In this document: piece by piece, positions 1-8,983 of the stretch
How the letters are laid out: every line of letters begins with the position of its first letter
How positions within the stretch are numbered: the stretch's first letter is position 1
Assembly (NCBI GenBank): GCA_030681195.1
Contig: JAUXXJ010000020.1
Coordinates: forward strand, 26,796 to 90,795
DNA from: Rhodocyclaceae bacterium
GTDB lineage: Bacteria; Pseudomonadota; Gammaproteobacteria; Burkholderiales; Rhodocyclaceae
DNA length: 64,000 bases
Direction of reading: 5' to 3'
The notes under the pieces: generated by a model
Seen by the model: the letters and a program-made list of their open reading frames with translations, nothing else
Database searches by the model: none
Told to the model about the DNA's origin: nothing
Position numbers and translations under genes: made by a program

Positions 1-2481
1 GACATCCGGGGTCAGCATCAGGACAAACAGATCCTCGCCATTTTCACCTTTGTCGATGGGGCCCTGATGCTCCAGAAACAGGCGGCGAGGTGAGCGGGCT
101 TTTTCGGTCGCGCCCGGACGGGCCATCAGCATTTCAACCGTGATGTCGTCGGGCGACAGACCGTGCAAACGCACAGCGACCTCGAAGCGCAGGCTCTCCC
201 CGTAGGCAATCCGCTTTTGCGGATTGTCGATGCGGCGCAGCGCCACACTTGGCCAGGCTTTCTGTACGCGCTGCTTCCAGCCGGCCAGCAGGCGTGCGGC
301 CGCATACTGGTTAGCGCTCTTCGTCCGCCACTGCTGATCGGCCTGCGAATAGTATTTGCTGACGTATTCGCCGACCATACGCTGCGAGGTAAAGCGCGGC
401 GTAATCGTGGCAATCGAGCGCTTGGCCATGCCCACCCAGCCTGGCGAGTAGCCCATTGCGCCGCGCGCGTAAAACTGCGGGATCACCTTGTCTTGCAGCA
501 GTTCGTAAAGCGAGCGACCTTCCTCTTCGTCGCGCCGTGCTTCGTCATGAATACTGGAAGCCGGCTTGATCGCCCAGCCGTTGGCACCACTCTCATCCTG
601 CTGGAAGCCCTCACCCCACCAGCCATCGAGGACCGAGAGGTTGATGACGCCGTTGATCGCGGCTTTCATGCCCGAGGTGCCGGAAGCTTCGAGCGGATAG
701 ATCGGATTGTTGAGCCAGACATCGACGCCGGACACGAGGCGCCGCGCCAGACGCAGGTCGTAGCCTTCGACGAGCAGGAAGTGCCCCTCGAATTCCGGCA
801 TCTGCGCCACTTCATGGATGCGGCGGATGAAGGCCTGCCCCGGCTGGTCAGCCGGGTGGGCCTTGCCTGCAAAGATGAACAGCACCGGACGATCCGGATT
901 GCAGATCAGTTGGCGCAGCTTGTTCAGGTCACGGAACAGCAGCGTGGCGCGTTTGTAGGTGGCAAATCGCCGTGCAAAACCAATCGTCAGCACATTGGGG
1001 TTTTCCGGGTCGGCCAGCCGCAGCAGACGGTCGATGTGTGACTGCGAGCTTTGATTGCGTACATGCTGCTCCGACACGCGGTGGCACAGCAGGTGCAACA
1101 TCTGCGACTTGATCGACTGGCGCACACTCCAGAAGCTGTGGTCGGGTATCGCATGAACTTCTGCCCAGCATTGTGGGTCGGTCAGGCGTTGGCGCCAGGC
1201 CGGGCCGAGGACGCGATCGAAGGTGTCGTGCCACAGGTCGGACAGGAAGGTAGGCACATGCACACCGTTGGTGACATAGCCGATGGGATTCTCGGACGGC
1301 TCGATCTGCGGCCACAGATCGGCGCAAATCTCGGACGAGACCGTGCCGTGGATGCGCGAGACGCCGTTCTGGAAGCGTGAGCCACGGATCGCCAGCGCCG
1401 TCATGTTGAACTCGGGATCGTGGTCGATGCGGCCGAGCGCCAGCAGGCTGTGAATGTCGCAACCCATATCGTGGCAGCACTCTTCGAAATAACGGCGGAT
1501 CGTGTCTTCGGCGAAGTGATCGTGACCAGCCGGCACGGGCGTATGGGTGGTGAAAACGGTATTGCTGGCCACGGCCTCAAGTGCCGTATTGAAATCCAGT
1601 CCGCTCTTGATGAGATCGCGCATGCGCTCGAGAATCAGGAAGGCGGCATGGCCTTCGTTGATATGCCAGACGGTGGGCTGCAGGCCCATCTCGGCCAGGG
1701 CACGCACGCCGCCCATGCCGAGGATGATTTCCTGCTCCAGGCGCAGGTTGCGATCCCCGCCATAGAGCTGGTGAGCGATGTTGCGGTCGTGTGGCGTGTT
1801 TTCCTCAAGGTCGGTATCGAGCAGATACAGGGTGATGTGGCCGACACGCGTCGACCAGACGCGGGCATGCACATCGCGCCCAGGCAGGCGCACGCTGACC
1901 TTGAGGTTCGTGCCATCCGGGCGCGTGATCGGCTTGACCGGCAGGTCATCGAAATCGGCATCGTTGTAGAGCGCATGCTGGCGGCCCTCGCTGTCGATAC
2001 TCTGCAGGAAATAACCCTGACGGTAGAGTAGACCGATGCCGACAAAGGGCAGGTGCATGTCGCTGGCGGTCTTGCAGTGGTCGCCGGCCAGAATGCCGAG
2101 GCCGCCGGAGTAGATCGGCAGACTTTCATGGAAACCGAATTCGGCGCAGAAGTAGGCGATCAAACCACCTTCCGGCAAATGCGGGCCATGGTCGCGTCGT
2201 GTGCTCTCGTGATAAGTGTCGTAGGAGGACAATACCTGCGCCAGCGCGCCGAGAAAGACGGGATCTTCGGCGGCTTCGTTGAGGCGATGCTGATCGACGC
2301 GCTTGAGAAAAGCCTTGGGGCTGTGGCCGACGGCGCCCCAGAGTTTCTGGCCGAGGCGGGCAAACAGGGTGCGGGTCGGGCGATCCCAGCTGTACCAGAG
2401 GTTGTTGGCGATTTCGTCGAGACGCGCCAGACGCTGGGGCAACTGGGGATTGACTTCAAGTTGATAGATAGTCCCGGCCAT
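1..2481 (-). CDS. glgP: Alpha-glucan (glycogen) phosphorylase, 3' end cut by window edge
   Basis: The first 827 codons are present and the frame is still open at base 1, so only the extreme C-terminus is missing. The enzyme releases glucose-1-phosphate from glycogen or maltodextrin in the cytoplasm. Seen: an N-terminal NNLWYSWDRPTR segment typical of the bacterial/archaeal 'alpha-glucan family phosphorylase' branch, then AEFGFHESLPIYSGGLG, WHINEGHAAF, FTTHTPVPAGHD, and GTSGMKAAINGV, which holds the lysine that carries pyridoxal phosphate. The ATG at 2481 is preferred because AAAGAGA lies just upstream; an in-frame ATG at 2496 has no ribosome site. It is the last gene of a glgC-GH57-glgP run, so synthesis and breakdown of glycogen are co-transcribed. 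Confidence 0.93.
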   Translation of the reverse strand, partial: MAGTIYQLEVNPQLPQRLARLDEIANNLWYSWDRPTRTLFARLGQKLWGAVGHSPKAFLKRVDQHRLNEAAEDPVFLGALAQVLSSYDTYHESTRRDHGPHLPEGGLIAYFCAEFGFHESLPIYSGGLGILAGDHCKTASDMHLPFVGIGLLYRQGYFLQSIDSEGRQHALYNDADFDDLPVKPITRPDGTNLKVSVRLPGRDVHARVWSTRVGHITLYLLDTDLEENTPHDRNIAHQLYGGDRNLRLEQEIILGMGGVRALAEMGLQPTVWHINEGHAAFLILERMRDLIKSGLDFNTALEAVASNTVFTTHTPVPAGHDHFAEDTIRRYFEECCHDMGCDIHSLLALGRIDHDPEFNMTALAIRGSRFQNGVSRIHGTVSSEICADLWPQIEPSENPIGYVTNGVHVPTFLSDLWHDTFDRVLGPAWRQRLTDPQCWAEVHAIPDHSFWSVRQSIKSQMLHLLCHRVSEQHVRNQSSQSHIDRLLRLADPENPNVLTIGFARRFATYKRATLLFRDLNKLRQLICNPDRPVLFIFAGKAHPADQPGQAFIRRIHEVAQMPEFEGHFLLVEGYDLRLARRLVSGVDVWLNNPIYPLEASGTSGMKAAINGVINLSVLDGWWGEGFQQDESGANGWAIKPASSIHDEARRDEEEGRSLYELLQDKVIPQFYARGAMGYSPGWVGMAKRSIATITPRFTSQRMVGEYVSKYYSQADQQWRTKSANQYAAARLLAGWKQRVQKAWPSVALRRIDNPQKRIAYGESLRFEVAVRLHGLSPDDITVEMLMARPGATEKARSPRRLFLEHQGPIDKGENGEDLFVLMLTPDV

Positions 2482-2519
2482 ATTGGTCTCTTTCATTAAT
2501 TTTTAGGGGTTGATTTTAG

Positions 2520-4220
2520 CTAGTCGCTGCCACGGCGCATGGTGCCACCCGTGGCAACCGTGATGCCATCCACACGTCCGGCCGCGATGGCTTGATCGAG
2601 TTGGACGGGCGGCGCGAGATTGAGGCAGCGGTAGAGACGCGCAAGATTGCTGCGAAACAGGCGATCGAAACTGGCCACGGCCGGCCCGGGGTTGTAGTCG
2701 CCAAACCACCAGAACCAGTCGGAGCTTTCGCATACCGCCAGCTGCGCTTCGGCGGCTGTCTGCTCGGTGGGCGAAAGGCGGCCGCTGGCCATCACCTGGT
2801 CATAGCTTTGCTTGGCGGCGCAGAGCAGATCCCACGCACGGTTCTTGGCCGGATCGCCAATCCAGGTCGAGAGCGTGCCGTGTACCCAGCTGCCGGCGAC
2901 CAGTTTCGATAATGTCGGCGCTGGCGGGACGGCACCTTTGTCCATGTCATCGACAATATTGGCAAAGGTGCGCGTACGAATCACCGGATGCTTTTCCAGC
3001 AGGCCATACAGGTCGTCGAAGAAGTAATAGCCGTTGTAGGGATAGTATTCCCAGGCATTTTCGCCATCGAGGATGACGCTCACCACCGGCGTTTCGCCGG
3101 CCGGTGCTGCGGCTGCGATGGCTTCAAGCTGGCGCACGAAATCGGCTGCGGCATCGCGGCCATGCCACTTGGCATATTCAAAACCGATCATGTCCGAGAG
3201 GCGATCGTCGCGGAAGAAGATCAGCGGAGATGACACATCACCATGGCGCCACGGGTGGTAAGCACTGCCGGGGACGGTCTTGCCGAGGCTGTGCTTCAAC
3301 ACATTTTCGCCCGTCGCGAGCCAGCGGCAACCCGCCTGTGCCGCCGCGCCGACGAAGGCGGATGACAAGGCCCCTTCGGCCGGCCATAGGCCGATGGGGG
3401 CCTTGGCAAAACGCCGGGTGTGACTTTCGCGCGCTTGTTCAAGCTGTTTGCGTACCCGCTCGCGCCCCCCGGGATACGCCTCGGCCTGGGGCAAGGGCGC
3501 GTACGGCAGGCTCTCGCGGGCGACGCGGAAATCAAGTAACAGGGGCGACAGGGGATGGGTGGCCGGCGTGGTCGATAGCTCAATCTGTCCGCGCGCCAGC
3601 AGTGCCTGATAGCGCGGCAGCAGCCCGGCCAGCGTACGGCCAATGTAATCGAGCAGACGCAGCCGATCGGCATGATCGAAACCTTCGCCCTTGGCCATCA
3701 ACTCGGCCAGCAGGGGTTCCTGGCGCCGCGCCGTTTCGCCGGTCCAGGCGAGCAGGTACCAGACCAGCAGGTCGGCGAGGTAGGCGCCCGACAGATAGCC
3801 GAGCGCGGTTTCGCCTTCGTGGGCGAGATTTTCGTGGAGAACTTGCAAACGCTGGTAGTGCGGAAAGGCGGCCAGCATGGTGGTTGGATTGCTGCGGAAA
3901 CCACCGTCGAGCAAAAGTCGGCGCTCGCTGGACGGCAGACCATCCAGTTCGGGCGCCGCCAACCAGCGCAGCCACGGATCGCGAAACTGTTGCGTGGCGC
4001 ATTGATCGACGTAATCTTCGATCTGGTCGAGCAGGACCGGGACGAAATTCACCACGCCATGAATCGACGGATGGCGCTCGAAATGGCCGGCCATGTCGGT
4101 GTAGTCCTTGAGCGCATGCAGCAGCGTCCAGGGCATCACGAACAGACCGGTTTCACGATCGCGGTAATCCGGCTGGTGCATGTGCCAGAGGAATACCAGG
4201 TCGAGCCGCGAGGCAGGCAT
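2520..4220 (-). CDS. Glycoside hydrolase family 57 protein (alpha-amylase or glucanotransferase type)
   Basis: A 566-residue GH57 enzyme expected to act on alpha-1,4-glucans. Seen: the N-terminal strand HMHQPDY (13-19), WPAEGA with the probable nucleophile Glu282, and ILDGENAWEYY with the probable acid/base Asp385. In GH57 the equivalent Glu and Asp are the catalytic pair. It lies 11 bp after glgC and 38 bp before glgP, so its substrate is probably glycogen or its linear intermediates. Amylase, 4-alpha-glucanotransferase and branching activities cannot be separated by eye. Residues VPPAPTL (431-437) are encoded by a copy of the window-wide 24-bp repeat, in a stretch between the catalytic region and the C-terminal helices. 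Confidence 0.88.
   Translation of the reverse strand: MPASRLDLVFLWHMHQPDYRDRETGLFVMPWTLLHALKDYTDMAGHFERHPSIHGVVNFVPVLLDQIEDYVDQCATQQFRDPWLRWLAAPELDGLPSSERRLLLDGGFRSNPTTMLAAFPHYQRLQVLHENLAHEGETALGYLSGAYLADLLVWYLLAWTGETARRQEPLLAELMAKGEGFDHADRLRLLDYIGRTLAGLLPRYQALLARGQIELSTTPATHPLSPLLLDFRVARESLPYAPLPQAEAYPGGRERVRKQLEQARESHTRRFAKAPIGLWPAEGALSSAFVGAAAQAGCRWLATGENVLKHSLGKTVPGSAYHPWRHGDVSSPLIFFRDDRLSDMIGFEYAKWHGRDAAADFVRQLEAIAAAAPAGETPVVSVILDGENAWEYYPYNGYYFFDDLYGLLEKHPVIRTRTFANIVDDMDKGAVPPAPTLSKLVAGSWVHGTLSTWIGDPAKNRAWDLLCAAKQSYDQVMASGRLSPTEQTAAEAQLAVCESSDWFWWFGDYNPGPAVASFDRLFRSNLARLYRCLNLAPPVQLDQAIAAGRVDGITVATGGTMRRGSD
2911..2934 (-). repeat. 24-bp dispersed repeat, copy in the GH57 gene
   Basis: Reverse orientation, about one difference from consensus inside the T run (GACATT instead of GACTTT). 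In the gene it encodes the AVPPAPT form. Confidence 0.75.
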
Positions 4221-4231
4221 GGCAGAGGCGA

Positions 4232-5536
4232 TCAGCGGATGTGGTGGATCTGTTGCCCCAGCATCTCGGGTGTCACCAGCGTGATGCCCTTTTCGGTGAC
4301 GTGAAAGCGCTTCTTGTCGGCCTCAAGGTCGTAACCAATGATCATGTCATCCGGCACCTTGCAGTTCTTGTCGATCACCGCACGACGGATCTTGCAGCGG
4401 CGGCCAATCTCGCTGTTGGGCAGGAGCACGGAGTCCTCGACTTCCGCCCAGCTGTGAATGAAGACCCGCGAGAACAGCAGCGAACGCCGTACTACGGCAC
4501 CACTGATGATGTCGCCACCGGACACCAGCGAGTCGATCGCCATGCCGCGTCGATCCTCCTCGTCAAAGACGAACTTGGCCGGCGGCAACTGCTCCTGATG
4601 CGTCCAGATTGGCCACTCTTCATCGTACATATTGAGTTCGGGCGAGACCTTGGTCAGTTCGATATTGGCCTCCCAGTAGGCATCGACGGTACCCACATCG
4701 CGCCAGTAGGGCACACCATCTACCGGTATCCCGACACAACTGTCGGCATAGCTGTGGGCGAAAGTGCGATAACGCGAGATGATGTGCGGGATGACATTCT
4801 TGCCGAAATCGTGGTCGGAATGCGGATCGTCGGCATCGCGGATCAGTTGCTCGAACAGGAAGGCAGCGTTGAAGACATAGACGCCCATATTGACCAGCGA
4901 ACGATCGGGGCGTCCGGGCATGGCGGCGGGGTTCTTGGGTTTTTCGACAAAGCTGGTGATGCGATTGTCCCCGTTCACGCCGACGATGCCAAAAGCGCTG
5001 GCTTCTTCAATCGGCACATCCATGCAGGCAATGGTCAGATCGGCCTCGGTCTGGGCGTGTTGCGCCAGCAGGCGGCCGTAATCCATCTTGTAGATATGAT
5101 CGCCGGAAAGGATCAGCACATACTTCGGGCCGTGGCGACGCAGCAGGTCAAGGTTCTGGAACACGGCATCGGCCGTGCCCTGGTACCAGTCCTCGCCGAT
5201 CTGCTGCTGGGCCGGCAGCAGGTCAATGAATTCATCAAAGCGGCCGTCGAGGAAGCTCCAACCCCGCTGCAGGTGCTGGATCAGGCTCTGCGCCTTGTAT
5301 TGGGTGGCGACGCCGATACGGCGGATACCGGAGTTCACGCAATTGGAGAGCGTGAAGTCGAGAATACGGAACTTGCCGCCAAAGGGAACCGCCGGCTTGG
5401 CGCGCCAATCGGTCAACTGCATGAGGCGGCTACCACGACCCCCGGCAAGGATGATGGCATAGGTGGAACGGGTCAGATGGCTGACAAAACGACCCTGCAT
5501 GCCCTGCGGGTCATTGAGTGGCGTTTCATGTTGCAT
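4232..5536 (-). CDS. glgC: Glucose-1-phosphate adenylyltransferase (ADP-glucose pyrophosphorylase)
   Basis: Makes ADP-glucose from ATP and glucose-1-phosphate, the committed step of bacterial glycogen synthesis. Seen in 434 residues: nucleotide loop AGGRGSRL (31-38), [11 protein letters not shown] (45-55), the regulatory-type YKAQSL, GTADAV, and [10 protein letters not shown] with catalytic Asp146. A left-handed beta-helix region follows at the C-terminus ([18 protein letters not shown]). The ATG at 5536 is chosen because AAGGGAG stands 7 bases upstream; the frame stays open for 12 more codons without a ribosome site. It is the first gene of the glycogen run. No glgA or glgB is visible in the window. 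Confidence 0.96.
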   Translation of the reverse strand: MQHETPLNDPQGMQGRFVSHLTRSTYAIILAGGRGSRLMQLTDWRAKPAVPFGGKFRILDFTLSNCVNSGIRRIGVATQYKAQSLIQHLQRGWSFLDGRFDEFIDLLPAQQQIGEDWYQGTADAVFQNLDLLRRHGPKYVLILSGDHIYKMDYGRLLAQHAQTEADLTIACMDVPIEEASAFGIVGVNGDNRITSFVEKPKNPAAMPGRPDRSLVNMGVYVFNAAFLFEQLIRDADDPHSDHDFGKNVIPHIISRYRTFAHSYADSCVGIPVDGVPYWRDVGTVDAYWEANIELTKVSPELNMYDEEWPIWTHQEQLPPAKFVFDEEDRRGMAIDSLVSGGDIISGAVVRRSLLFSRVFIHSWAEVEDSVLLPNSEIGRRCKIRRAVIDKNCKVPDDMIIGYDLEADKKRFHVTEKGITLVTPEMLGQQIHHIR

Positions 5537-5654
5537 GATGAACTCCCTTGGTTGCCTGTTTGTTGTGTGCAACCCCCGCCCCTTGTCTTGTTATGTTGCC
5601 CATCGCTGTGAGCAGACTCCCTCTGGCGGGCGGGAGCGGCAATGATGCCGCCTA

Positions 5655-6026
5655 TTATGGCTTGAGAATGCCTTCGCTCAACAAACGATCGATTTCTGCC
5701 TCAGCCTGTGCCCAGTCATCCAGTGCATTGCCGCCAATGAAACCACGACGTTCGGCAATGTGATACGCGGCCACTTCGACATAAGCGCGATACTGCTCGG
5801 TCGTGATCTTCGGCTTGGCCGACGACTTCTTCGGCGCTGCCTTGGCGGGGGCGGCCACTTTCTTGACGGGTGCCGCAGCTTTTGGCTTGGCGACCGCCTT
5901 GGGGGCGGTAGCACTGGCGACTTTGGGTTTGGCCGGTGCGGCTTTGACTGCCTTGGCTGGCGCGGCCTTGGGTTTGGCTGCAGGTTTTGCCGCTTTACTG
6001 GCGGCAGATTTGCTGGTTGTTGCCAC
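5655..6026 (-). CDS. Histone H1-like Lys/Ala/Pro-rich protein with C-terminal DUF2934
   Basis: A 123-residue protein in two parts. Residues 2-73 are almost only Ala, Lys, Pro, Val and Ser, in repeats resembling AlgP or histone H1 tails. Residues 75-120 match the small DUF2934 fold (Y..A.....IAERRGFIGGNALDDW.QAEAEIDR). The start is GTG at 6026, supported by GAGGAG 9 bases upstream; no ATG fits. The basic tail suggests DNA or RNA binding, which is inference. DUF2934 proteins are often found beside glycogen and trehalose genes, which fits the glgC neighbour 118 bp downstream. A hairpin (GCGGCA/TGCCGC, 5636-5651) without a T run lies just beyond the stop. Confidence 0.82.
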   Translation of the reverse strand: MATTSKSAASKAAKPAAKPKAAPAKAVKAAPAKPKVASATAPKAVAKPKAAAPVKKVAAPAKAAPKKSSAKPKITTEQYRAYVEVAAYHIAERRGFIGGNALDDWAQAEAEIDRLLSEGILKP

Positions 6027-6114
6027 GATGCTCTCTCCTCATGCTGGGTTGAAATTGCTTATTGGTGGCCAACTTATACATGGCGCATGTTTCAACTTGT
6101 TGACCTCGAAGCGA

Positions 6115-7059
6115 TTATGACAGAGCCGCGAGCACCGCGGCACCAGATAATCCGATGGCGGTATCAGTCAGGACATGCACCGGCATTTGCGCCACCAGGG
6201 CCGCATGTTCAGCCTTGGCATTGAACGTCGCGAGGAATGGGCTGCGTTCGAGCAAGGGCAACAGCCGTTGGGTGACCCCCCCGGCCAGATACAGCCCGCC
6301 ACGCGGCAGAAAGGCCATGGCCATATCGCCGGCAAAGGCAGCATAGGCCGAGAAAAAAGCATCCGTAGTGGCCAGCGCTTCCCGATCATCGGCCATGGCA
6401 CGCTGGGCAATCTCGGCCGGATCGAGGCTCTGCCCGGTCAAGACCTGATGAATGGCATGCAGGCCGGGACCGGAGATCACCCGTTCGGCGGTGACGCGGC
6501 CATGGATCGCCAGCAGTTCGGCATGAATGCGCGCCTGGGTGGCATTCAGTGGTGAAAAGCCGACATGCCCGCCTTCGCTCGGGAGGATGCGCAGGGTCGT
6601 GCCTTCGCCCAGCATGGCGGCCACACCCAACCCGGTGCCGGCACCAATCACCAGACGCAAGCCATCGGGAAGCGGCGTCCCCGCCTGCAACGTGACCAGT
6701 TGATCGGCCGCACACACGGTGACGCCGGCGGCCACCGCGGCAAAGTCATTGACCAGCTTGACCGGCATGCCGGTACAGGCAGCCAGCACCGCCACATCGG
6801 CCTGCCACGGCAGGTTGGTAAATCGCGCCTGGCGCCCATCCGCACTGATTGGCCCGGCAACGGCCAGGCAGGCTTGGGTGACGCCATGCAGCGCCTCACC
6901 CGCCTCGGCACAAAAACTGGCCAGCAATGCCCTGCAATCCGAAAAATCGGCGCTGGCGAGACGGCGGGTGTGGGTAAAAACGGGCGTCTGGCCCGGGTCG
7001 ATCATGGCGATGCCGATGAGCGCCTTGGTGCCGCCCAGATCACCGGCCAGGACTTTCAT
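6115..7059 (-). CDS. glk: Glucokinase
   Basis: Phosphorylates cytoplasmic glucose with ATP to glucose-6-phosphate, feeding glycolysis and glycogen synthesis. Seen in 314 residues: phosphate-binding [11 protein letters not shown] at the N-terminus, [11 protein letters not shown] with the catalytic Asp, GAGTGLGVA, and PSEGGHVGF. These fit the E. coli-type glucokinase family rather than ROK kinases. It overlaps the end of thyA by 4 bp (ATGA), so it is translationally coupled downstream of it. Residues LASADF near residue 35 are encoded by a copy of the 24-bp repeat. Confidence 0.94.
   Translation of the reverse strand: MKVLAGDLGGTKALIGIAMIDPGQTPVFTHTRRLASADFSDCRALLASFCAEAGEALHGVTQACLAVAGPISADGRQARFTNLPWQADVAVLAACTGMPVKLVNDFAAVAAGVTVCAADQLVTLQAGTPLPDGLRLVIGAGTGLGVAAMLGEGTTLRILPSEGGHVGFSPLNATQARIHAELLAIHGRVTAERVISGPGLHAIHQVLTGQSLDPAEIAQRAMADDREALATTDAFFSAYAAFAGDMAMAFLPRGGLYLAGGVTQRLLPLLERSPFLATFNAKAEHAALVAQMPVHVLTDTAIGLSGAAVLAALS
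6942..6965 (-). repeat. 24-bp dispersed repeat, copy in glk
   Basis: Reverse orientation, two differences from consensus. In the glk frame it reads as the ASADF form. The minus-strand copy reads GCCGTCTCGCCA then GCGCCGATTTTT. Confidence 0.75.
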
Positions 7060-7850
7060 ACCGCGACAGGAGCAGCGATGTGCGGGTGCGGGTCGTAACC
7101 CTCAAGCGTAAAGTCCTCAAGCGCGAAGGCAAACAGATCCGTCACCGCCGGGTTGATGCGCATCGTCGGCAGGGCGCGTAGTTCGCGCGACAACTGTAAC
7201 TGTGCCTGCTCAAGGTGATTTGAGTACAGATGGGCGTCGCCCAGGGTATGCACGAAATCGCCCGGCTTCAGTCCCACCACTTGCGCGATCATCATCGTCA
7301 GCAGCGCGTAGGACGCAATGTTGAAGGGCACACCGAGGAAAATGTCGGCGCTGCGCTGGTAGAGCTGGCAACTCAGTTTGCCATCGGCCACGTAGAACTG
7401 GAACAGCGCATGGCAGGGCGGCAGCGCCATGCGATCGACATCGGCGGGATTCCAAGCGGTGACAATGTGGCGGCGCGAATCGGGGTTCTTCTTCAGGCCT
7501 TCGACGAGCTGCGTGATCTGGTCGATCTCGATGCCGTCGCGCCCGGGCCAATGGCGCCACTGGTGACCATAGACGGGGCCGAGATCGCCATTTTCATCGG
7601 CCCATTCATTCCAGATCGAGACCTTGTTGTCTTTCAGAAACTGGATGTTGGTTTCGCCGCGCAGGAACCACAGCAATTCGATGATGATCGAGCGCAGATG
7701 CAATTTCTTCGTCGTCAGCACCGGAAAGCCGGCGGCCAGATCGAAGCGCATCTGCCAGCCAAACACCGAACGCGTGCCGGTACCGGTGCGGTCGGATTTT
7801 GTCTGCCCGTGCTCAAGCACGTGGCGCATCAGGTCAAGGTATTGGCGCAT
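7056..7850 (-). CDS. thyA: Thymidylate synthase
   Basis: Methylates dUMP to dTMP using methylene-tetrahydrofolate. The 264-residue length is that of the short E. coli-type enzyme. Seen: SDRTGTGT near the N-terminus (phosphate-binding Arg), [18 protein letters not shown], and [12 protein letters not shown] with nucleophile Cys146, followed by [18 protein letters not shown]. The start is ATG at 7850, 5 bp after mogA, and the stop overlaps glk, so these genes form one transcript with darP and mogA. In many proteobacteria folA sits beside thyA; none is seen here. Confidence 0.97.
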   Translation of the reverse strand: MRQYLDLMRHVLEHGQTKSDRTGTGTRSVFGWQMRFDLAAGFPVLTTKKLHLRSIIIELLWFLRGETNIQFLKDNKVSIWNEWADENGDLGPVYGHQWRHWPGRDGIEIDQITQLVEGLKKNPDSRRHIVTAWNPADVDRMALPPCHALFQFYVADGKLSCQLYQRSADIFLGVPFNIASYALLTMMIAQVVGLKPGDFVHTLGDAHLYSNHLEQAQLQLSRELRALPTMRINPAVTDLFAFALEDFTLEGYDPHPHIAAPVAV

Positions 7851-7855
7851 GGACG

Positions 7856-8416
7856 TTAGCCTGGTTTGACGGCACTCTTCGGACGAAAGGCTTTGAGCAC
7901 GTCCTCGTGCGTTTCGATATAGGGGCCGCCAATCAGATCGATGCAGTAGGGCACGGCAGCGAAGATGCCGTCGAGTGTTTCCTTGATCGCCTTGGGTTGC
8001 CCCGGCAGGTTGAGGATCAGCGATTTGCCTCTGATAACGCCGACCTGCCGTGACAGGATCGCCGTCGGCACGTATTTGAGGCTGACAGCGCGCATCTGCT
8101 CGCCGAAGCCCGGCATGACCTTGTCGGCCACCGCGAGTGTCGCTTCGGGCGTCACGTCGCGCGGGGCCGGGCCGGTGCCGCCGGTGGTCAGCACCAGATG
8201 GCAGCCGGCGACGTCACACAGTTCGATCAGGGTCGCTTCGATGACCGGCCGTTCGTCGGGAATCAAACGGGATTCGAGCTGCCACGGGGTGGTCAGCGCT
8301 GCGGCAAACCATGCCTGCAGGGCCGGGATGCCTTTGTCCTCATACACTCCCGACGAGGCGCGGTCGGAGATGGAGACCAGCCCGATACGCAGCCCAATTG
8401 AGGGTTCATTCGTCAT
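7856..8416 (-). CDS. mogA: Molybdopterin adenylyltransferase
   Basis: Adenylates molybdopterin before molybdenum insertion in cofactor synthesis. Seen: [39 protein letters not shown] (the MPT-binding loop), [21 protein letters not shown] and [13 protein letters not shown], all typical of MogA rather than MoaB. I chose ATG 8416 because the family begins a few residues before the first strand; longer in-frame starts at 8428 or 8458 would add unconserved residues overlapping darP. No clear ribosome site is seen. It overlaps the darP end by 11 bp. Confidence 0.92.
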   Translation of the reverse strand: MTNEPSIGLRIGLVSISDRASSGVYEDKGIPALQAWFAAALTTPWQLESRLIPDERPVIEATLIELCDVAGCHLVLTTGGTGPAPRDVTPEATLAVADKVMPGFGEQMRAVSLKYVPTAILSRQVGVIRGKSLILNLPGQPKAIKETLDGIFAAVPYCIDLIGGPYIETHEDVLKAFRPKSAVKPG

Positions 8417-8945
8417 GGTCGATTGCATCACTGTCGTTTGCCTCATCGGCATTGCCATCCAGCTCGCGCAAGCGGCGATACAGCTCGCGGAAGGCTCGCG
8501 GCGGTTTGCCTTGTTCCCGTTCCTTCAGCGCATTGCGGCGCAATTGGCGCAGATACTGAAGATCCGCACCCGGATGTGCATCGGCAATTTCACCAATGAC
8601 CTTCTCGTCTTCGAGAAAGCGGCTGCGCAGACGTTCCAGTGCGTGCATGCGCGCATTGGCGGCCGCGGAGAGGCCGTTGATCTCATCAAGCGCCGCCTGA
8701 ATCGGTGCCGGATCGATATTGCGCATCAGTTTGCCGATGTACTGCAGCTGGCGGCGATGGGCGCCGTGCTGGGTGAAGCGCTGGCAATCGCGCACGGCTT
8801 GACGCAAGTCGTCGGGCAGGTCAACTTTCTTGAGCTGGTCGGTCGACAGCGCCACGAGTTCGGCGCCGATCGACTGCAGGTCGAGCATCTCGCGCTTTTT
8901 CGCGGATTTACTCGGTCTATCGTAGGGGTTGTCATCGGTTTCCAC
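8406..8945 (-). CDS. darP: Dual-action ribosome maturation protein DarP (YjgA/DUF615)
   Basis: A 179-residue YjgA family protein. The family binds late 50S precursors and promotes ribosome maturation. Seen: an acidic start, a basic SKSAKKREM stretch, then the conserved helical pattern QSIGAELVALS....KKVDLPDDLRQAV, RRQLQYIGKLMR and FRELYRRLRELD near the end. The start codon is GTG at 8945. A TATAAT-like box on the minus strand (8958-8953) lies so close that a transcript from it would be nearly leaderless, so the promoter is uncertain. It is divergent from pmbA, 38 bp away, a pairing conserved in many beta- and gammaproteobacteria. Confidence 0.93.
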   Translation of the reverse strand: METDDNPYDRPSKSAKKREMLDLQSIGAELVALSTDQLKKVDLPDDLRQAVRDCQRFTQHGAHRRQLQYIGKLMRNIDPAPIQAALDEINGLSAAANARMHALERLRSRFLEDEKVIGEIADAHPGADLQYLRQLRRNALKEREQGKPPRAFRELYRRLRELDGNADEANDSDAIDHDE

Positions 8946-8983
8946 GGGTAAGATTATAGCTTTCGACCTTTAGATAATCGCCC

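Noticed and set aside
3104..4311. Antisense open frames over the GH57 and glgC genes
   Set aside because: Biased codon composition of GC-rich reverse frames; the sense genes are well supported.
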